64,000 bases of DNA from positions 62,001-126,000 of the forward strand of contig JBGVCG010000014.1 of assembly GCA_045226255.1 (NCBI GenBank). The letters are read 5' to 3'. Under the pieces are notes generated by a model. It was not told the DNA's origin and searched no databases. It saw only the letters and a program-made list of their open reading frames with translations. The first letter of the stretch is position 1. Every line of letters begins with the position of its first letter. Positions 33,643-42,368 of the stretch are shown here, one piece after another. A program made the translations under genes and the position numbers. Source of the DNA: UBA1181 sp045226255. Lineage in GTDB: Bacteria > Bacteroidota > Bacteroidia > Bacteroidales > Paludibacteraceae.

Positions 33643-34122
33643 CTAAAATCCGGACTCGTACAAATCAAACTCCTTCATAAAAGCCTTCATGTTATCCAAG
33701 AAAACCTTTTCCTTTTCGGCGGACTGCAATGCGAAATCCATCTTAACCGAATTCACACGATTCTCCAAATATTCGCCGCTCTCGCCAGCCTTTATGGCAT
33801 CCAGCACCGGAGGAAAATCATTCTCGTAAAACGAAACATACGCGGAAACAAAATTCACAGCGGAACGTCGACACGCATCATTCCCGCTACAATCCGACAT
33901 GGTTTGAAGGGTCTCCAACGAAGACTTGGCCGCATCATAGCCCACCATATACGATTCACTCACTTTCCCATAATCAATAGGGGAAGAAAGTGTCTCCACG
34001 AAGCTGTTGTGCGCCTGTACTACCGAACTAACCTCTTTCGAAACCTTCTCGAAATAATCCGCTGGAACGGTACACGCCACCATCGAAAACGCCAATACGA
34101 GTCCTAAAAACAATTTTCTCAT
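33643..34122 (-). CDS. Small lipoprotein of unknown function
   Basis: A 159-residue lipoprotein with signal MRKLFLGLVLAFSMVAC, lipidated at Cys17. The rest is mostly helical, with two further Cys (SDCSGNDACRRSA) that could form a disulfide in the periplasm. No known domain was recognised. It precedes the nucleoside kinase gene by 51 bases on the same strand. No clear consensus promoter was found before it. Confidence 0.75.
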   Translation of the reverse strand: MRKLFLGLVLAFSMVACTVPADYFEKVSKEVSSVVQAHNSFVETLSSPIDYGKVSESYMVGYDAAKSSLETLQTMSDCSGNDACRRSAVNFVSAYVSFYENDFPPVLDAIKAGESGEYLENRVNSVKMDFALQSAEKEKVFLDNMKAFMKEFDLYESGF

Positions 34123-34234
34123 AAGATATCTACAATTAGCTTTTTACTTACAGAGTGTTTAATATCCCATGCATAAAGATATAAAAACTTATGAAAAAAA
34201 AAGCATTCTTGAAGATTTTGATACAAAAGAAAAT

Positions 34235-34242
34235 TAAATTTG
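34235..34242 (+). promoter_or_regulatory. -7 promoter box of nadB
   Basis: TAAATTTG, exact to TAnnTTTG. The start near 34248 gives a leader of about 36 nt. A TTTG at 34217-34220 is 14 bases upstream, closer than usual. Confidence 0.6.
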
Positions 34243-34283
34243 TAATATAATAGTGACAAGGAATATCAAAACATACAAAGTAT

Positions 34284-35918
34284 ATGACGAAAAAATATGA
34301 TTTCTTAGTTATCGGTTCCGGCATCGCAGGCATGAGTTTCGCCCTGAAGGTGGCCCACAAAGGCAAGGTTGCCATCTTATGCAAGACCGAAATGGAGGAG
34401 GCAAACACACACTATGCGCAAGGTGGCGTGGCTTCCGTGACTAAACCAACCGACGAATTCGAGCATCACGTGATCGACACCCTTATCGCAGGCGACGGTA
34501 TCTGCGACGAAGCGGTCGTACGCAAAGTAGTGGAGGGCGCGCCTGAACAGATCAAGCAATTGGTGTCATGGGGCGTCGATTTTGACAAGAACGAGAAAGG
34601 GGACTATGACCTGCACAAAGAGGGCGGTCACTCCGACTTCCGCATCCTCCACCACAAGGATAATACAGGCGAGGAGATCCAAAAGAGTCTGATCAAGGCG
34701 GTCAAGAACCACCCGAACATCGACGTATACGACCAACACTTCGCCATCGAAATCATCACGCAACACCATCTGGGACAATTGGTGAAGCACACCACCCCGA
34801 ACATCGAATGTTACGGAGCCTACGTCCTAGACATCCGCACCAACCATGTGCATACCTTCCTCTCGAAGATCACCATGATGGCTACGGGTGGTATCGGTAA
34901 CATCTACCAGACAACAACCAACCCACCAGTGGCTACAGGCGACGGTATCTCCATGGTCTACCGTGCCAAGGGATTGGTGGAGGACATGGAATTCGTACAA
35001 TTCCACCCTACCGCGCTCTATCATCCAGGCGACCGTCCATCCTTCCTCATCACAGAGGCGATGCGTGGTTACGGAGGCATCCTGCGCAACAAAAAGGGCG
35101 AAGCCTTCATGAAGAAGTACGACTCCAGAGGCTCCCTCGCACCACGCGATGTCGTCGCACGCGCCATAGACAATGAAATGAAAATCACGGGTGACGAGCA
35201 TGTCTACCTCGACGTGACGCACAAAGACCCGGAGACCACGAAAAGGGAATACCCGACCATCTACAACAAATGCCTCTCTATCGGCATCGACATCACCAAG
35301 GATTATATCCCTGTGGCACCGGCGGCGCACTACCTCTGCGGAGGAATCAAGGTGGACATGAACGCTAGGACCAGCATCCACAACCTCTATGCGGCAGGCG
35401 AATGTTCCCGCACGGGACTGCACGGAGCCAACCGTTTGGCCTCCAACTCCCTTATCGAGGCGGTAGTCTATGCCGACGCAGCCGCGAAGGATGCGCTCAA
35501 ATACCTGCCAGCCATCTCATGGAACGAGGAGATCCCAGAATGGAACGACGAAGGAACATCCCTCAACGAGGAGATGGTGCTCATCACCCAAAGCGAAAAG
35601 GAGGTGAACCAAATCATGAACGCCTACGTGGGCATCGTACGGTCGAACCTGCGTCTGAAAAGAGCCTACGATCGTCTGGAAATACTCTATAGGGAAACAG
35701 AAAACCTATTCCAGAGATCTGTCGTCTCCAAGGAAATATGTGAGTTGAGAAACATCATCAACACAGCATACCTGGTCATCAAGGCCGCTTCGCAGCGGAA
35801 AGAGAGCCGAGGCCTGCACTACACGATAGATTATCCGAAAAAGAATTCCCACATGAACCTCTACGACACGGACGAATTACTTCGCATGGGTGAGAGCCAA
35901 AACAACCAAAAGGAGTAG
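34284..35918 (+). CDS. nadB: L-aspartate oxidase
   Basis: A 544-residue flavoprotein that oxidises L-aspartate to iminoaspartate, the first step of NAD synthesis from aspartate. It shows the FAD-binding start LVIGSGIAGMSFALKVA, the family patterns THYAQGGVASV and GGHSDFRILHH, the active-site region EFVQFHPTALYHPG, APRDVVARAID, and the FAD-binding end GLHGANRLASNSLIEAVVYA. nadA and nadC, often nearby, are not in the window. Its last 42 bases overlap the convergent zinc-ribbon gene, and its terminator lies inside that gene. Confidence 0.96.
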   Translation: MTKKYDFLVIGSGIAGMSFALKVAHKGKVAILCKTEMEEANTHYAQGGVASVTKPTDEFEHHVIDTLIAGDGICDEAVVRKVVEGAPEQIKQLVSWGVDFDKNEKGDYDLHKEGGHSDFRILHHKDNTGEEIQKSLIKAVKNHPNIDVYDQHFAIEIITQHHLGQLVKHTTPNIECYGAYVLDIRTNHVHTFLSKITMMATGGIGNIYQTTTNPPVATGDGISMVYRAKGLVEDMEFVQFHPTALYHPGDRPSFLITEAMRGYGGILRNKKGEAFMKKYDSRGSLAPRDVVARAIDNEMKITGDEHVYLDVTHKDPETTKREYPTIYNKCLSIGIDITKDYIPVAPAAHYLCGGIKVDMNARTSIHNLYAAGECSRTGLHGANRLASNSLIEAVVYADAAAKDALKYLPAISWNEEIPEWNDEGTSLNEEMVLITQSEKEVNQIMNAYVGIVRSNLRLKRAYDRLEILYRETENLFQRSVVSKEICELRNIINTAYLVIKAASQRKESRGLHYTIDYPKKNSHMNLYDTDELLRMGESQNNQKE

Positions 35919-36116
35919 AGCGAGGAAAATCATACAACGATGGAAGAGGGGTAACTTAAAGCGTTTCCCCTCTTTCTTTTTGCTCGGGTCCAAGTGCTCG
36001 GCACTACCCTCCGCATTCGACGAGGAGGGTTGGCTCTTCTCGCCCACCTTACGCCCGCAACTCAAGCAATACTTGGAGCCTTCAGGCAATTCCGATCCAC
36101 AATTATAGCAACGCAT
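35877..36116 (-). CDS. Small zinc-ribbon protein with one membrane helix
   Basis: A 79-residue protein with a zinc ribbon at the very start (Cys3, Cys6, Cys17, Cys20: CYNCGSELPEGSKYCLSCG), a Lys/Ser-rich linker and a single C-terminal helix (CMIFLALLLLVVLALTH, about 61-77). This is a tail-anchored layout with the ribbon in the cytoplasm. It is the last gene of the murF operon, six bases after the sulfatase gene. Its final 14 codons overlap nadB on the other strand. Role unknown. Confidence 0.75.
   Translation of the reverse strand: MRCYNCGSELPEGSKYCLSCGRKVGEKSQPSSSNAEGSAEHLDPSKKKEGKRFKLPLFHRCMIFLALLLLVVLALTHAK
35944..35979 (+). terminator. nadB terminator located inside the opposing zinc-ribbon gene
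   Basis: An 8-bp stem (35944-35951 with 35967-35974) followed by TCTTTTTG on the plus strand. It lies 26 bases after the nadB stop, within the coding part of the zinc-ribbon gene (Lys-Lys-Glu-Gly-Lys-Arg region). Confidence 0.65.
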
Positions 36117-36122
36117 ATCGTA

Positions 36123-37937
36123 TTATCTTTTAGCTAAATCATCGTACAGACACTGTAGGAAAGCCTTCCCCGAGTGGAGCAGCGTATCGTTGTCACTCCG
36201 CTGCGGTGCGCCGGAGGCATTGTCGAAAATCGCCACGCCACGATGGTCAATCATGCCAAATCCATCCGGGAAAGCGTAGTATGCGAACTTATGGGTCCGC
36301 TGCCCGAATATATTCTTACTGAAGATAAAATCATCCGCCGGCAAATCCAACTGCGCCAACAACGTGCGGGCCAAGTCCATCTGCGAACATATCGTATCCA
36401 CCCGCATAGGTTGTTGCTTTAGAGCGCCACCTAGCCAAAGCATAGGGATCTCATGCCGCTCGACACACGAACTGGACAAATCGCTCGGATAGCGGAAGGC
36501 ATGGTCAGGCATAATGACCAGCAACAGGTCCTTCCACACCTCTCTCTGGCGAAGCTGCTCGACAAAGCTTCCGATGCAGCTGTCCGTATAGGCGACCGCA
36601 TTAAGATACGGGTGTTCCAACTTATGCATCGGCACATCAAACGGTTCATGGCTGTTCAGCGTCAGGATGGTTTTAAAGAACGGACGGTGTTCCTCCCCGT
36701 CAATATCCTTCAGGAGACGATCCAGCACCACATGGTCGTACGCACCCCATTTGGCGGACATCTCAGAATGGCCAAAATCCTTCTCCGTGATGATATTCTC
36801 AAAGCCGGAAGTGATGAGATAAGAGTGCAAATTCGTGAAGTTATCATCCCCGCCATAGAAGAAGGCCAAATCATACCCAGCCTGTTTCAGGGAGAACGGT
36901 ATTTTAGCCATATTCTGCGTCTTAGCGGGGTATTTCATCACCGAAGAGGTTGGTTGTGCGGGATAACCGCTCAGGATCGAAACCAAGCCCCTATCCGTGC
37001 GGAAACTATTCGCATAGTAGCGGGTAAAGAGAAGTCCTTCCGACATCAGTCGGTCGAGATTAGGCGCGACACCCTTTTCCCCGCCAAGCGTCTCTATCAC
37101 ATTCGAACCGATACCCTCCATGATCAGGAAGATAATGTTCGGGCGATCGGTATTCAGCAGACGAACCGTGGTGGAATCCCCCTCGACAGGAAGCAAAGGA
37201 AGAATCCCCTCATGCGCCTCCTCGTCCGGCATGAAACGATATTGGTCGTCAAACCGTTTGGAAGAGAAACAAGCGCTGATGAAGTTCCAAGTAGGGTTAA
37301 TCGCCGCATGATTCAGGAAGATATCCTTGCTGAAATAACACCTGCCCGCATTCATCGTGGAGACACCCACACCGCCCCTTATGGCGATGAACATCACGCC
37401 CCCCAGGAGCAGGAGAGGGAGCAATGCCACATAAGCCTTCCCCGAGAAGGAGAAAAAGCGTTTGTGCAATTTAAGATACGTCCATACGGAACCGCCCAGG
37501 AAGAGCGTGAAAAGAAGCAATGCGGAGATATACTCCTTCGCCGTACCACTCGCCGCCGCATCCTTAGGCGACGACAGATAAAAGAGAGGGGTGGCATCGA
37601 GACGGAAGCCCCAATACTTGTACAGGAAAAGGTCCGAGACCAAAACCAACATGCCAAAAGTGAGGAAGATGATGGTGAGGACCTTCGTGATATTCCCAAA
37701 GAGACGATCCTTGGAGAAAAAACATGAAACCAATAGCACAACTAATATCGGCAGGGTAAAATAGCCCGCCATGGAAAGGTCCATCGAGAACCCATGGAGA
37801 TTGGTCAACAACCACTCTCCAAAAGAATGACGGCATGCGCTATCCCAATGAAACAACAGGAAGATAGGTTTCTGTAAAACAAAAAGAACCACCCAAAAGA
37901 GGTATACGAAAAGAAGAGATTTCAATCTGGACTTCAT
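36123..37937 (-). CDS. LTA-synthase-like sulfatase/phosphoethanolamine or phosphoglycerol transferase
   Basis: A 604-residue inner-membrane enzyme: about five N-terminal helices (for example YFTLPILVVLLVSCFF and VLTIIFLTFGMLVLVSDLFL), then an outward-facing alkaline-phosphatase-superfamily domain (about 260-604). The metal and nucleophile pattern is present: NIIFLIMEGIGSN, the Thr of SFRTDRGLVSILSG, and IMPDHAFRYP with Asp-His. The family transfers phosphoglycerol or phosphoethanolamine to envelope glycans or lipids; Gram-negative members modify lipid A or periplasmic glucans. The substrate here is unknown. It is third in the murF operon, 19 bases after the small membrane protein gene. Confidence 0.88.
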   Translation of the reverse strand: MKSRLKSLLFVYLFWVVLFVLQKPIFLLFHWDSACRHSFGEWLLTNLHGFSMDLSMAGYFTLPILVVLLVSCFFSKDRLFGNITKVLTIIFLTFGMLVLVSDLFLYKYWGFRLDATPLFYLSSPKDAAASGTAKEYISALLLFTLFLGGSVWTYLKLHKRFFSFSGKAYVALLPLLLLGGVMFIAIRGGVGVSTMNAGRCYFSKDIFLNHAAINPTWNFISACFSSKRFDDQYRFMPDEEAHEGILPLLPVEGDSTTVRLLNTDRPNIIFLIMEGIGSNVIETLGGEKGVAPNLDRLMSEGLLFTRYYANSFRTDRGLVSILSGYPAQPTSSVMKYPAKTQNMAKIPFSLKQAGYDLAFFYGGDDNFTNLHSYLITSGFENIITEKDFGHSEMSAKWGAYDHVVLDRLLKDIDGEEHRPFFKTILTLNSHEPFDVPMHKLEHPYLNAVAYTDSCIGSFVEQLRQREVWKDLLLVIMPDHAFRYPSDLSSSCVERHEIPMLWLGGALKQQPMRVDTICSQMDLARTLLAQLDLPADDFIFSKNIFGQRTHKFAYYAFPDGFGMIDHRGVAIFDNASGAPQRSDNDTLLHSGKAFLQCLYDDLAKR

Positions 37938-37956
37938 AGGGTTTCCTCTTTAAAAT

Positions 37957-38406
37957 TTAGACAGTGGCACTTGCGTTCGACCTTCGTTCGGAAACGATCA
38001 TCAGCGCCTCCTCCCGCACTACGTCGGGCAACTGTATTTCTCGAGTCTGAAGGCTTTTCAGCCAACCGGCCACATCAAAATCTTTCATGGTATAAAGCAC
38101 GTTCTGGAACTGAGAGATCTCCTCGTCCGTATAGCTGGAAGGCTCTCTGTTCGCAAAGACATCCAACTCTTCATCGTCGTAATAGACCGCCTTCATTTTA
38201 GTGTTCAGGAGCGAATCACGTTCGCAGACCGCATGTTGCCCGCAGCACTCGCCCGAAGCGATTTTCTCCTTCCGTATGCGTTCCTTCCGCTCCTCCTCCG
38301 TCTCCTCCTCAACAGGAGGCATAGCCTTTTTCTTTCGGCTACGGACATAGAAGAGATAGGAGAAGAAAATCGAAAAGAAAATTACCAATAAGGCTATCTG
38401 TTTCAT
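37957..38406 (-). CDS. Small membrane-anchored protein of unknown function
   Basis: A 149-residue protein with one N-terminal helix (QIALLVIFFSIFFSYLFYV), a basic stop-transfer segment, an acidic/basic helix (EEETEEERKERIRKEKIA), a Cys-rich motif (ECCGQHAVCERDSLL) and a globular C-terminus (ELDVFANREPSSYTDEEISQ). Homologues in Bacteroidota next to murF are sometimes labelled phospholipase, which the sequence does not support. It lies 12 bases after murF and 19 before the sulfatase gene. The three close Cys may bind a metal. Confidence 0.7.
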   Translation of the reverse strand: MKQIALLVIFFSIFFSYLFYVRSRKKKAMPPVEEETEEERKERIRKEKIASGECCGQHAVCERDSLLNTKMKAVYYDDEELDVFANREPSSYTDEEISQFQNVLYTMKDFDVAGWLKSLQTREIQLPDVVREEALMIVSERRSNASATV

Positions 38407-38418
38407 GGCAATCGGTCA

Positions 38419-39684
38419 TTACAGATTATCGACACAAGAGGTCAGTTTCATACTATTGGAGCCCTTCACAAGGACAAGCGAAGAGGATATCGGGTTCGCC
38501 TTCAAGTACTCGTTCAGTTGGTCGACCGAATCGAACTTCAAAGCGTCAGCGCTCGTCTTAGCGAATTCAGGACCGATTAAGAAAGCCTGTTTCAGATGCA
38601 GAGCAGGCAACATATCCGCAATCTTCTGATGCTCCACCTCGCTGACATGGCCCAGCTCCTTCATATCGCCCAAGACAACCACTTTGCTATCAGCAGCCAT
38701 CTTCCCGAAATTATCGAGGGCAGCCGACATACTAGTAGGGTTTGCGTTATAGGCGTCGATGATTAGATCATTGGAAGCAGTCTTCTTATATTGGGAGCGG
38801 CTGTTCGTCGGCGCATATTGGGAGATTGCCTCCACAATATCCTGCGGAGCGACACCGAAGTAGGAACCCACAGCAATGCTCGCCAGCACGTTCTCGAAAT
38901 TATAGGCACCGATCAGCTGGGTTTGGATATCATAACCATTCCAACGGATATGCAGGAAAGGATCGCAACCCACCAATTCCGCAGAGAGCGGAGACCCCAC
39001 CCCGTAAGGGATACGGTCCATACCCAAAGACTTCTCCTCCAAGATAGAATTAGCGCAATGATAAAATACCTTTCCGTTATGAGCCCGCAGGTAATCATAC
39101 AACTCGCACTTCGTCTTGACCACCCCCTCGAAAGAGCCGAAGCCCAGAATATGAGCAGTACCGATGTTCGTGATCAAGCCAAAATCAGGATGAGCGATGT
39201 TCACCAATTCCTCAATGTCGCCGGGATGGCTCGCACCCATTTCGACGATAGCCAACTCATGTTCCTTTTGGATGGACAAGAGGGTAAGAGGCACACCGAT
39301 TTGGTTGTTCAGGTTACCCTTCGTATAGGTCAGATTAAACTTTTTGCTCAAGACAGAAGCGAGCAACTCCTTAGTCGTTGTCTTACCGTTACTACCCGTA
39401 ACGCCGATAATTTTCAAGCCCAACTGTTTACGATGGTACTCAGCCAAGCGTTGCAAAGTTTTCAGGGAGTCATCGACCAGCAAAATCTTTTCGCCATCCG
39501 CGAACTCCGGCTCGTCCACAAACGCATAAGCGCAACCCTGCTCAATAGCAGACCGGGCGAACTTGTTCCCGTCGAAATTACCGCCCTTCAAGGCGAAGAA
39601 TAAAGAATCTTTCGGGCAATTCCTGCTATCAGTCGTGACGAGCGGGTAGCGGGAAAATATGTCGTAAATGTTCTGAATATCCAT
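38419..39684 (-). CDS. murF: UDP-MurNAc-tripeptide:D-Ala-D-Ala ligase
   Basis: A 421-residue Mur ligase that adds D-Ala-D-Ala to the UDP-MurNAc tripeptide, finishing the peptidoglycan precursor. Domain 1 includes DSRNCPKDSLFFALKGGNFD; the ATP-binding domain has the P-loop GVTGSNGKTTTKELL (about 93-107) and the Mg2+ Glu-His region AIVEMGASHPGDIEEL; domain 3 carries IIDAYNANPTSMSAALDNF and VVLGDMKELG. It leads a four-gene operon. A terminator separates it from gldJ upstream, so it probably has its own promoter, which was not identified. Confidence 0.96.
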   Translation of the reverse strand: MDIQNIYDIFSRYPLVTTDSRNCPKDSLFFALKGGNFDGNKFARSAIEQGCAYAFVDEPEFADGEKILLVDDSLKTLQRLAEYHRKQLGLKIIGVTGSNGKTTTKELLASVLSKKFNLTYTKGNLNNQIGVPLTLLSIQKEHELAIVEMGASHPGDIEELVNIAHPDFGLITNIGTAHILGFGSFEGVVKTKCELYDYLRAHNGKVFYHCANSILEEKSLGMDRIPYGVGSPLSAELVGCDPFLHIRWNGYDIQTQLIGAYNFENVLASIAVGSYFGVAPQDIVEAISQYAPTNSRSQYKKTASNDLIIDAYNANPTSMSAALDNFGKMAADSKVVVLGDMKELGHVSEVEHQKIADMLPALHLKQAFLIGPEFAKTSADALKFDSVDQLNEYLKANPISSSLVLVKGSNSMKLTSCVDNL

Positions 39685-39710
39685 AACGAAACGAATAAAC
39701 TATCAGTAAC

Positions 39711-39741
39711 AAAAAAAGCCCCTACGAGAGGGGCTTTTTTT
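39711..39741 (-). terminator. gldJ terminator
   Basis: A 7-bp GC-rich stem (39717-39723 with 39729-39735) extended by A and T runs on both sides, 15 bases past the gldJ stop. It shows that gldJ and murF are at least partly separate units. Confidence 0.85.
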
Positions 39742-39755
39742 ACTATGAGATTACA

Positions 39756-41321
39756 TTATCTTACATCTCCATCCTCAGCACCTACCTTGCTCATTGCGCA
39801 ACGGAAACCGATATCGCTACGAGACTCAGTCTGCTCAAGATATCTTCTCTGACCTGGGTTCAACCAGTAAGAGCGGTCTTTCCAACCACCACCCTTGTAA
39901 ACACGAGTGGTATTAGAAACCTTAGAGGCCAAGAAGTTCTCTCTATCACTCTCTGGATCTGGATCGTACAATTTCTTAGTAGACATATCTGGGTCAATAA
40001 CCACAGTCCAATCAGCTCTATTCAATGCACTACCAGCGTCACCATCCTTGTAGTTACGAACATCCAACTTAGCGTAACCTGATGGATCCTCAGCCTTATC
40101 AACTGGGTAAGCGAACACTACACGACCCAAGCTATCAATTTGAGGAACCTTCACGTTCACACCATCGATAGTAGTCTCTTCCTTAACAGGAACCTTGTAC
40201 TCGTTACCACGGAATGGGTTGTACTCTTGTACGTCATCGCTTGACAATACACGATAAACATCCATAACCCACTCGTTTACGTTACCAGCCATACAATAGA
40301 GGCCGAACTCATTTGGCCAGAAAGCGTCTACTGGAGCAGTGATAGTAGCGTGGTCATTCAAGTGACCTCCCATACCCATCATATCGCCTCGTCCACGAAC
40401 GTAGTTAGCATACATCTGACCTTTAACCTTCTTGCTTGGGTTACGCATTTGGTGACCATACCAAGGATAGATCTTTCTCTCTTGGTAGTTCTCCTCGCCC
40501 TCGATAGCCTTCGTTCCATAAGCAGCGTACTCCCACTCAGCCTCGGTCGGGAGACGATACTTCGGCATCAAAATACCGTCGGACATATTTGTCTTTCTAA
40601 CATTTCCATAAACGTCAGTTACAGGCTTCTTGCCATCTGTTGGCTTATAGTCAGACTTCATCAAGTACTTCTGAGTGCTGAACACTTGGTTCTGAGCGAT
40701 ATCGTTAGGGTCAGTATTACCCTTCAAAGCTTGGAAGTCAGGATATTGGATAACACCCTTAGAAGCCATTCTCATCTCGTTCACACGGTCGGTACGCCAG
40801 ATACAGTAGTCACAGCACTGTTCCCAATTAACACCTACAACAGGATACCAGTTGTAAGCCACGTGAGAGAAGTAGAAATCCAAATAAGGCTCGTTGTAAG
40901 CCAACTCCTCACGCCATACCAACGTATCAGGGTAAGCCTTCTCTACATATTCAGGAGTGTTGTGGAACACGTTGCCCATCCAGTAGAGGTACTCACGCCA
41001 GTTCACATTTGAAATCTCATATTTATCCATATAGAAGGAAGCAACGGTCACACGTCTAGGAATATTGTTCCAGTCACCAATCACATCCTCAATCACACGA
41101 CCTTGTGTAAATGTACCACCCTCGATGAAAACCATTCCCGGAGGGGTTTCCTGTACATAACCATTCACAACCTGGAATCCGCCATTCTCCTTGTCATTGT
41201 ATTTCCAACCTGTAGCGTTTGATTCCTTAGAGTCTTTCAACTTTTTTTCTCCGCACGAAGCCAATGTAAAACCAGCTAACATCAACAACGCCGCAGTCTT
41301 CAAAAAATTTACGTGTCTCAT
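39756..41321 (-). CDS. gldJ: Type IX secretion / gliding lipoprotein GldJ-like (FGE-sulfatase fold)
   Basis: A 521-residue lipoprotein with signal MRHVNFLKTAALLMLAGFTLASC (Cys23). The body has the formylglycine-generating-enzyme fold: PPGMVFIEGGTFTQGRVIED, YMDKYEISNVNWREYL, YRLPTEAEWEYAAYG, MAGNVNEWVMDVY and the end DIGFRCAMSK. Bacteroidota use two lipoproteins of this fold in T9SS, GldK (PorK) and GldJ. GldK is normally encoded with gldLMN, whereas gldJ is found next to murF as here, so GldJ is preferred. It is needed for secretion and, in gliding species, motility. Codon choice is narrow, suggesting strong expression. GldK remains the alternative. Confidence 0.82.
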   Translation of the reverse strand: MRHVNFLKTAALLMLAGFTLASCGEKKLKDSKESNATGWKYNDKENGGFQVVNGYVQETPPGMVFIEGGTFTQGRVIEDVIGDWNNIPRRVTVASFYMDKYEISNVNWREYLYWMGNVFHNTPEYVEKAYPDTLVWREELAYNEPYLDFYFSHVAYNWYPVVGVNWEQCCDYCIWRTDRVNEMRMASKGVIQYPDFQALKGNTDPNDIAQNQVFSTQKYLMKSDYKPTDGKKPVTDVYGNVRKTNMSDGILMPKYRLPTEAEWEYAAYGTKAIEGEENYQERKIYPWYGHQMRNPSKKVKGQMYANYVRGRGDMMGMGGHLNDHATITAPVDAFWPNEFGLYCMAGNVNEWVMDVYRVLSSDDVQEYNPFRGNEYKVPVKEETTIDGVNVKVPQIDSLGRVVFAYPVDKAEDPSGYAKLDVRNYKDGDAGSALNRADWTVVIDPDMSTKKLYDPDPESDRENFLASKVSNTTRVYKGGGWKDRSYWLNPGQRRYLEQTESRSDIGFRCAMSKVGAEDGDVR

Positions 41322-41445
41322 AGCACTATAATAAAATAAGATAATGTTTCATTTAATAATTATATAACTTCTCTTTTGCAGTTTTATTGCCCCACTCAAC
41401 CTCAAAATTCAACAGCACAATCAATTTCGCGACTGAAGTAGTGGA

Positions 41446-41470
41446 CAAAGATATATATTTTCTATTTTTG
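41446..41470. promoter_or_regulatory. Divergent promoters of gldJ and folP
   Basis: On the minus strand TATCTTTG (41446-41453) matches TAnnTTTG and would give gldJ a leader of about 120 nt. On the plus strand TATTTTTG (41463-41470) matches as well and would give folP a leader of about 80 nt. The two boxes are nine bases apart, back to back. Confidence 0.55.
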
Positions 41471-41554
41471 CAAAAAAGTTTTTGAGGATATTTTTTTGCA
41501 TTTTTTAATATTGCATCTGATTCAGAACGAAATATTTTTTATATATTTACTTGT

Positions 41555-42355
41555 ATGACAAATACTTACACACAAAAGAAACCCCAAGTGATGGGGATCA
41601 TAAATATTACACCGGATTCTTTCTTCAAGGGAAGCAGATGTGAAACAAAGGAGGCTATCTTGTCAAGAATCGACCAATTCAAGGCGGAAGGTGCCACCAT
41701 CTTCGATATCGGAGCCTGCTCCACCCGACCGGGAAGCGCACCCGTCAGCGAGGAGGAGGAGCTCTCAAGAATAGGAAACGCCCTCGAAATCATCAGAGAG
41801 GCACATCCCGACATCTGCCTTTCCATCGACACTTTCCGGGCCAGCGTCGCCCGAATGGCAGGCAAGGAATACGGGGCACAAATCATCAATGACGTGTATG
41901 GTAGCGACCCCGCAATGGCGGAAACTGTGGCGGAACTGGGTTGCACCTATGTATATACTCACCCTTTTGAGGTAGATTCATCCTCTCCAAGCGAACTAAT
42001 CAGAAAAATTTTCGCTTTCTTTGCAGAAGGAATCAAATCATTGCGGGAGAAGGGTGTCGAACACATCATCGTTGACCCAGGATTCGGCTTCGGGAAGACA
42101 ATGGGCCAAAACTTCGAACTATTCTCCCTGATGCATGAACTGAAATCCCTGGGATATCCCCTGCTGGTGGGCATCTCAAGAAAAAGAATGATTTGGCAGA
42201 CCTTAAACATCACGCCGGACGATGCGCTGAACGGAACCACCGTACTGAACACGCTGGCGTTGGTCGAGGGAGCAGACATCCTAAGGGTGCACGACGTGAA
42301 GGAAGCGACGCAATGTGTCGAGCTTTTCACACGCTATTACAATAATAAGGTATAA
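41555..42355 (+). CDS. folP: Dihydropteroate synthase
   Basis: A 266-residue TIM-barrel enzyme that condenses para-aminobenzoate with the pterin diphosphate in folate synthesis; the target of sulfonamides. Motifs: MGIINITPDSFFKGS (10-24), DIGACSTRPGS with the phosphate-binding Arg, IIVDPGFGFGKTMGQNFELF and GISRKRM. It precedes cdaA by 13 bases, a pairing found in many Bacteroidota, and is probably co-transcribed with it. Confidence 0.96.
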   Translation: MTNTYTQKKPQVMGIINITPDSFFKGSRCETKEAILSRIDQFKAEGATIFDIGACSTRPGSAPVSEEEELSRIGNALEIIREAHPDICLSIDTFRASVARMAGKEYGAQIINDVYGSDPAMAETVAELGCTYVYTHPFEVDSSSPSELIRKIFAFFAEGIKSLREKGVEHIIVDPGFGFGKTMGQNFELFSLMHELKSLGYPLLVGISRKRMIWQTLNITPDDALNGTTVLNTLALVEGADILRVHDVKEATQCVELFTRYYNNKV

Positions 42356-42368
42356 ACAAAAGAAATGA

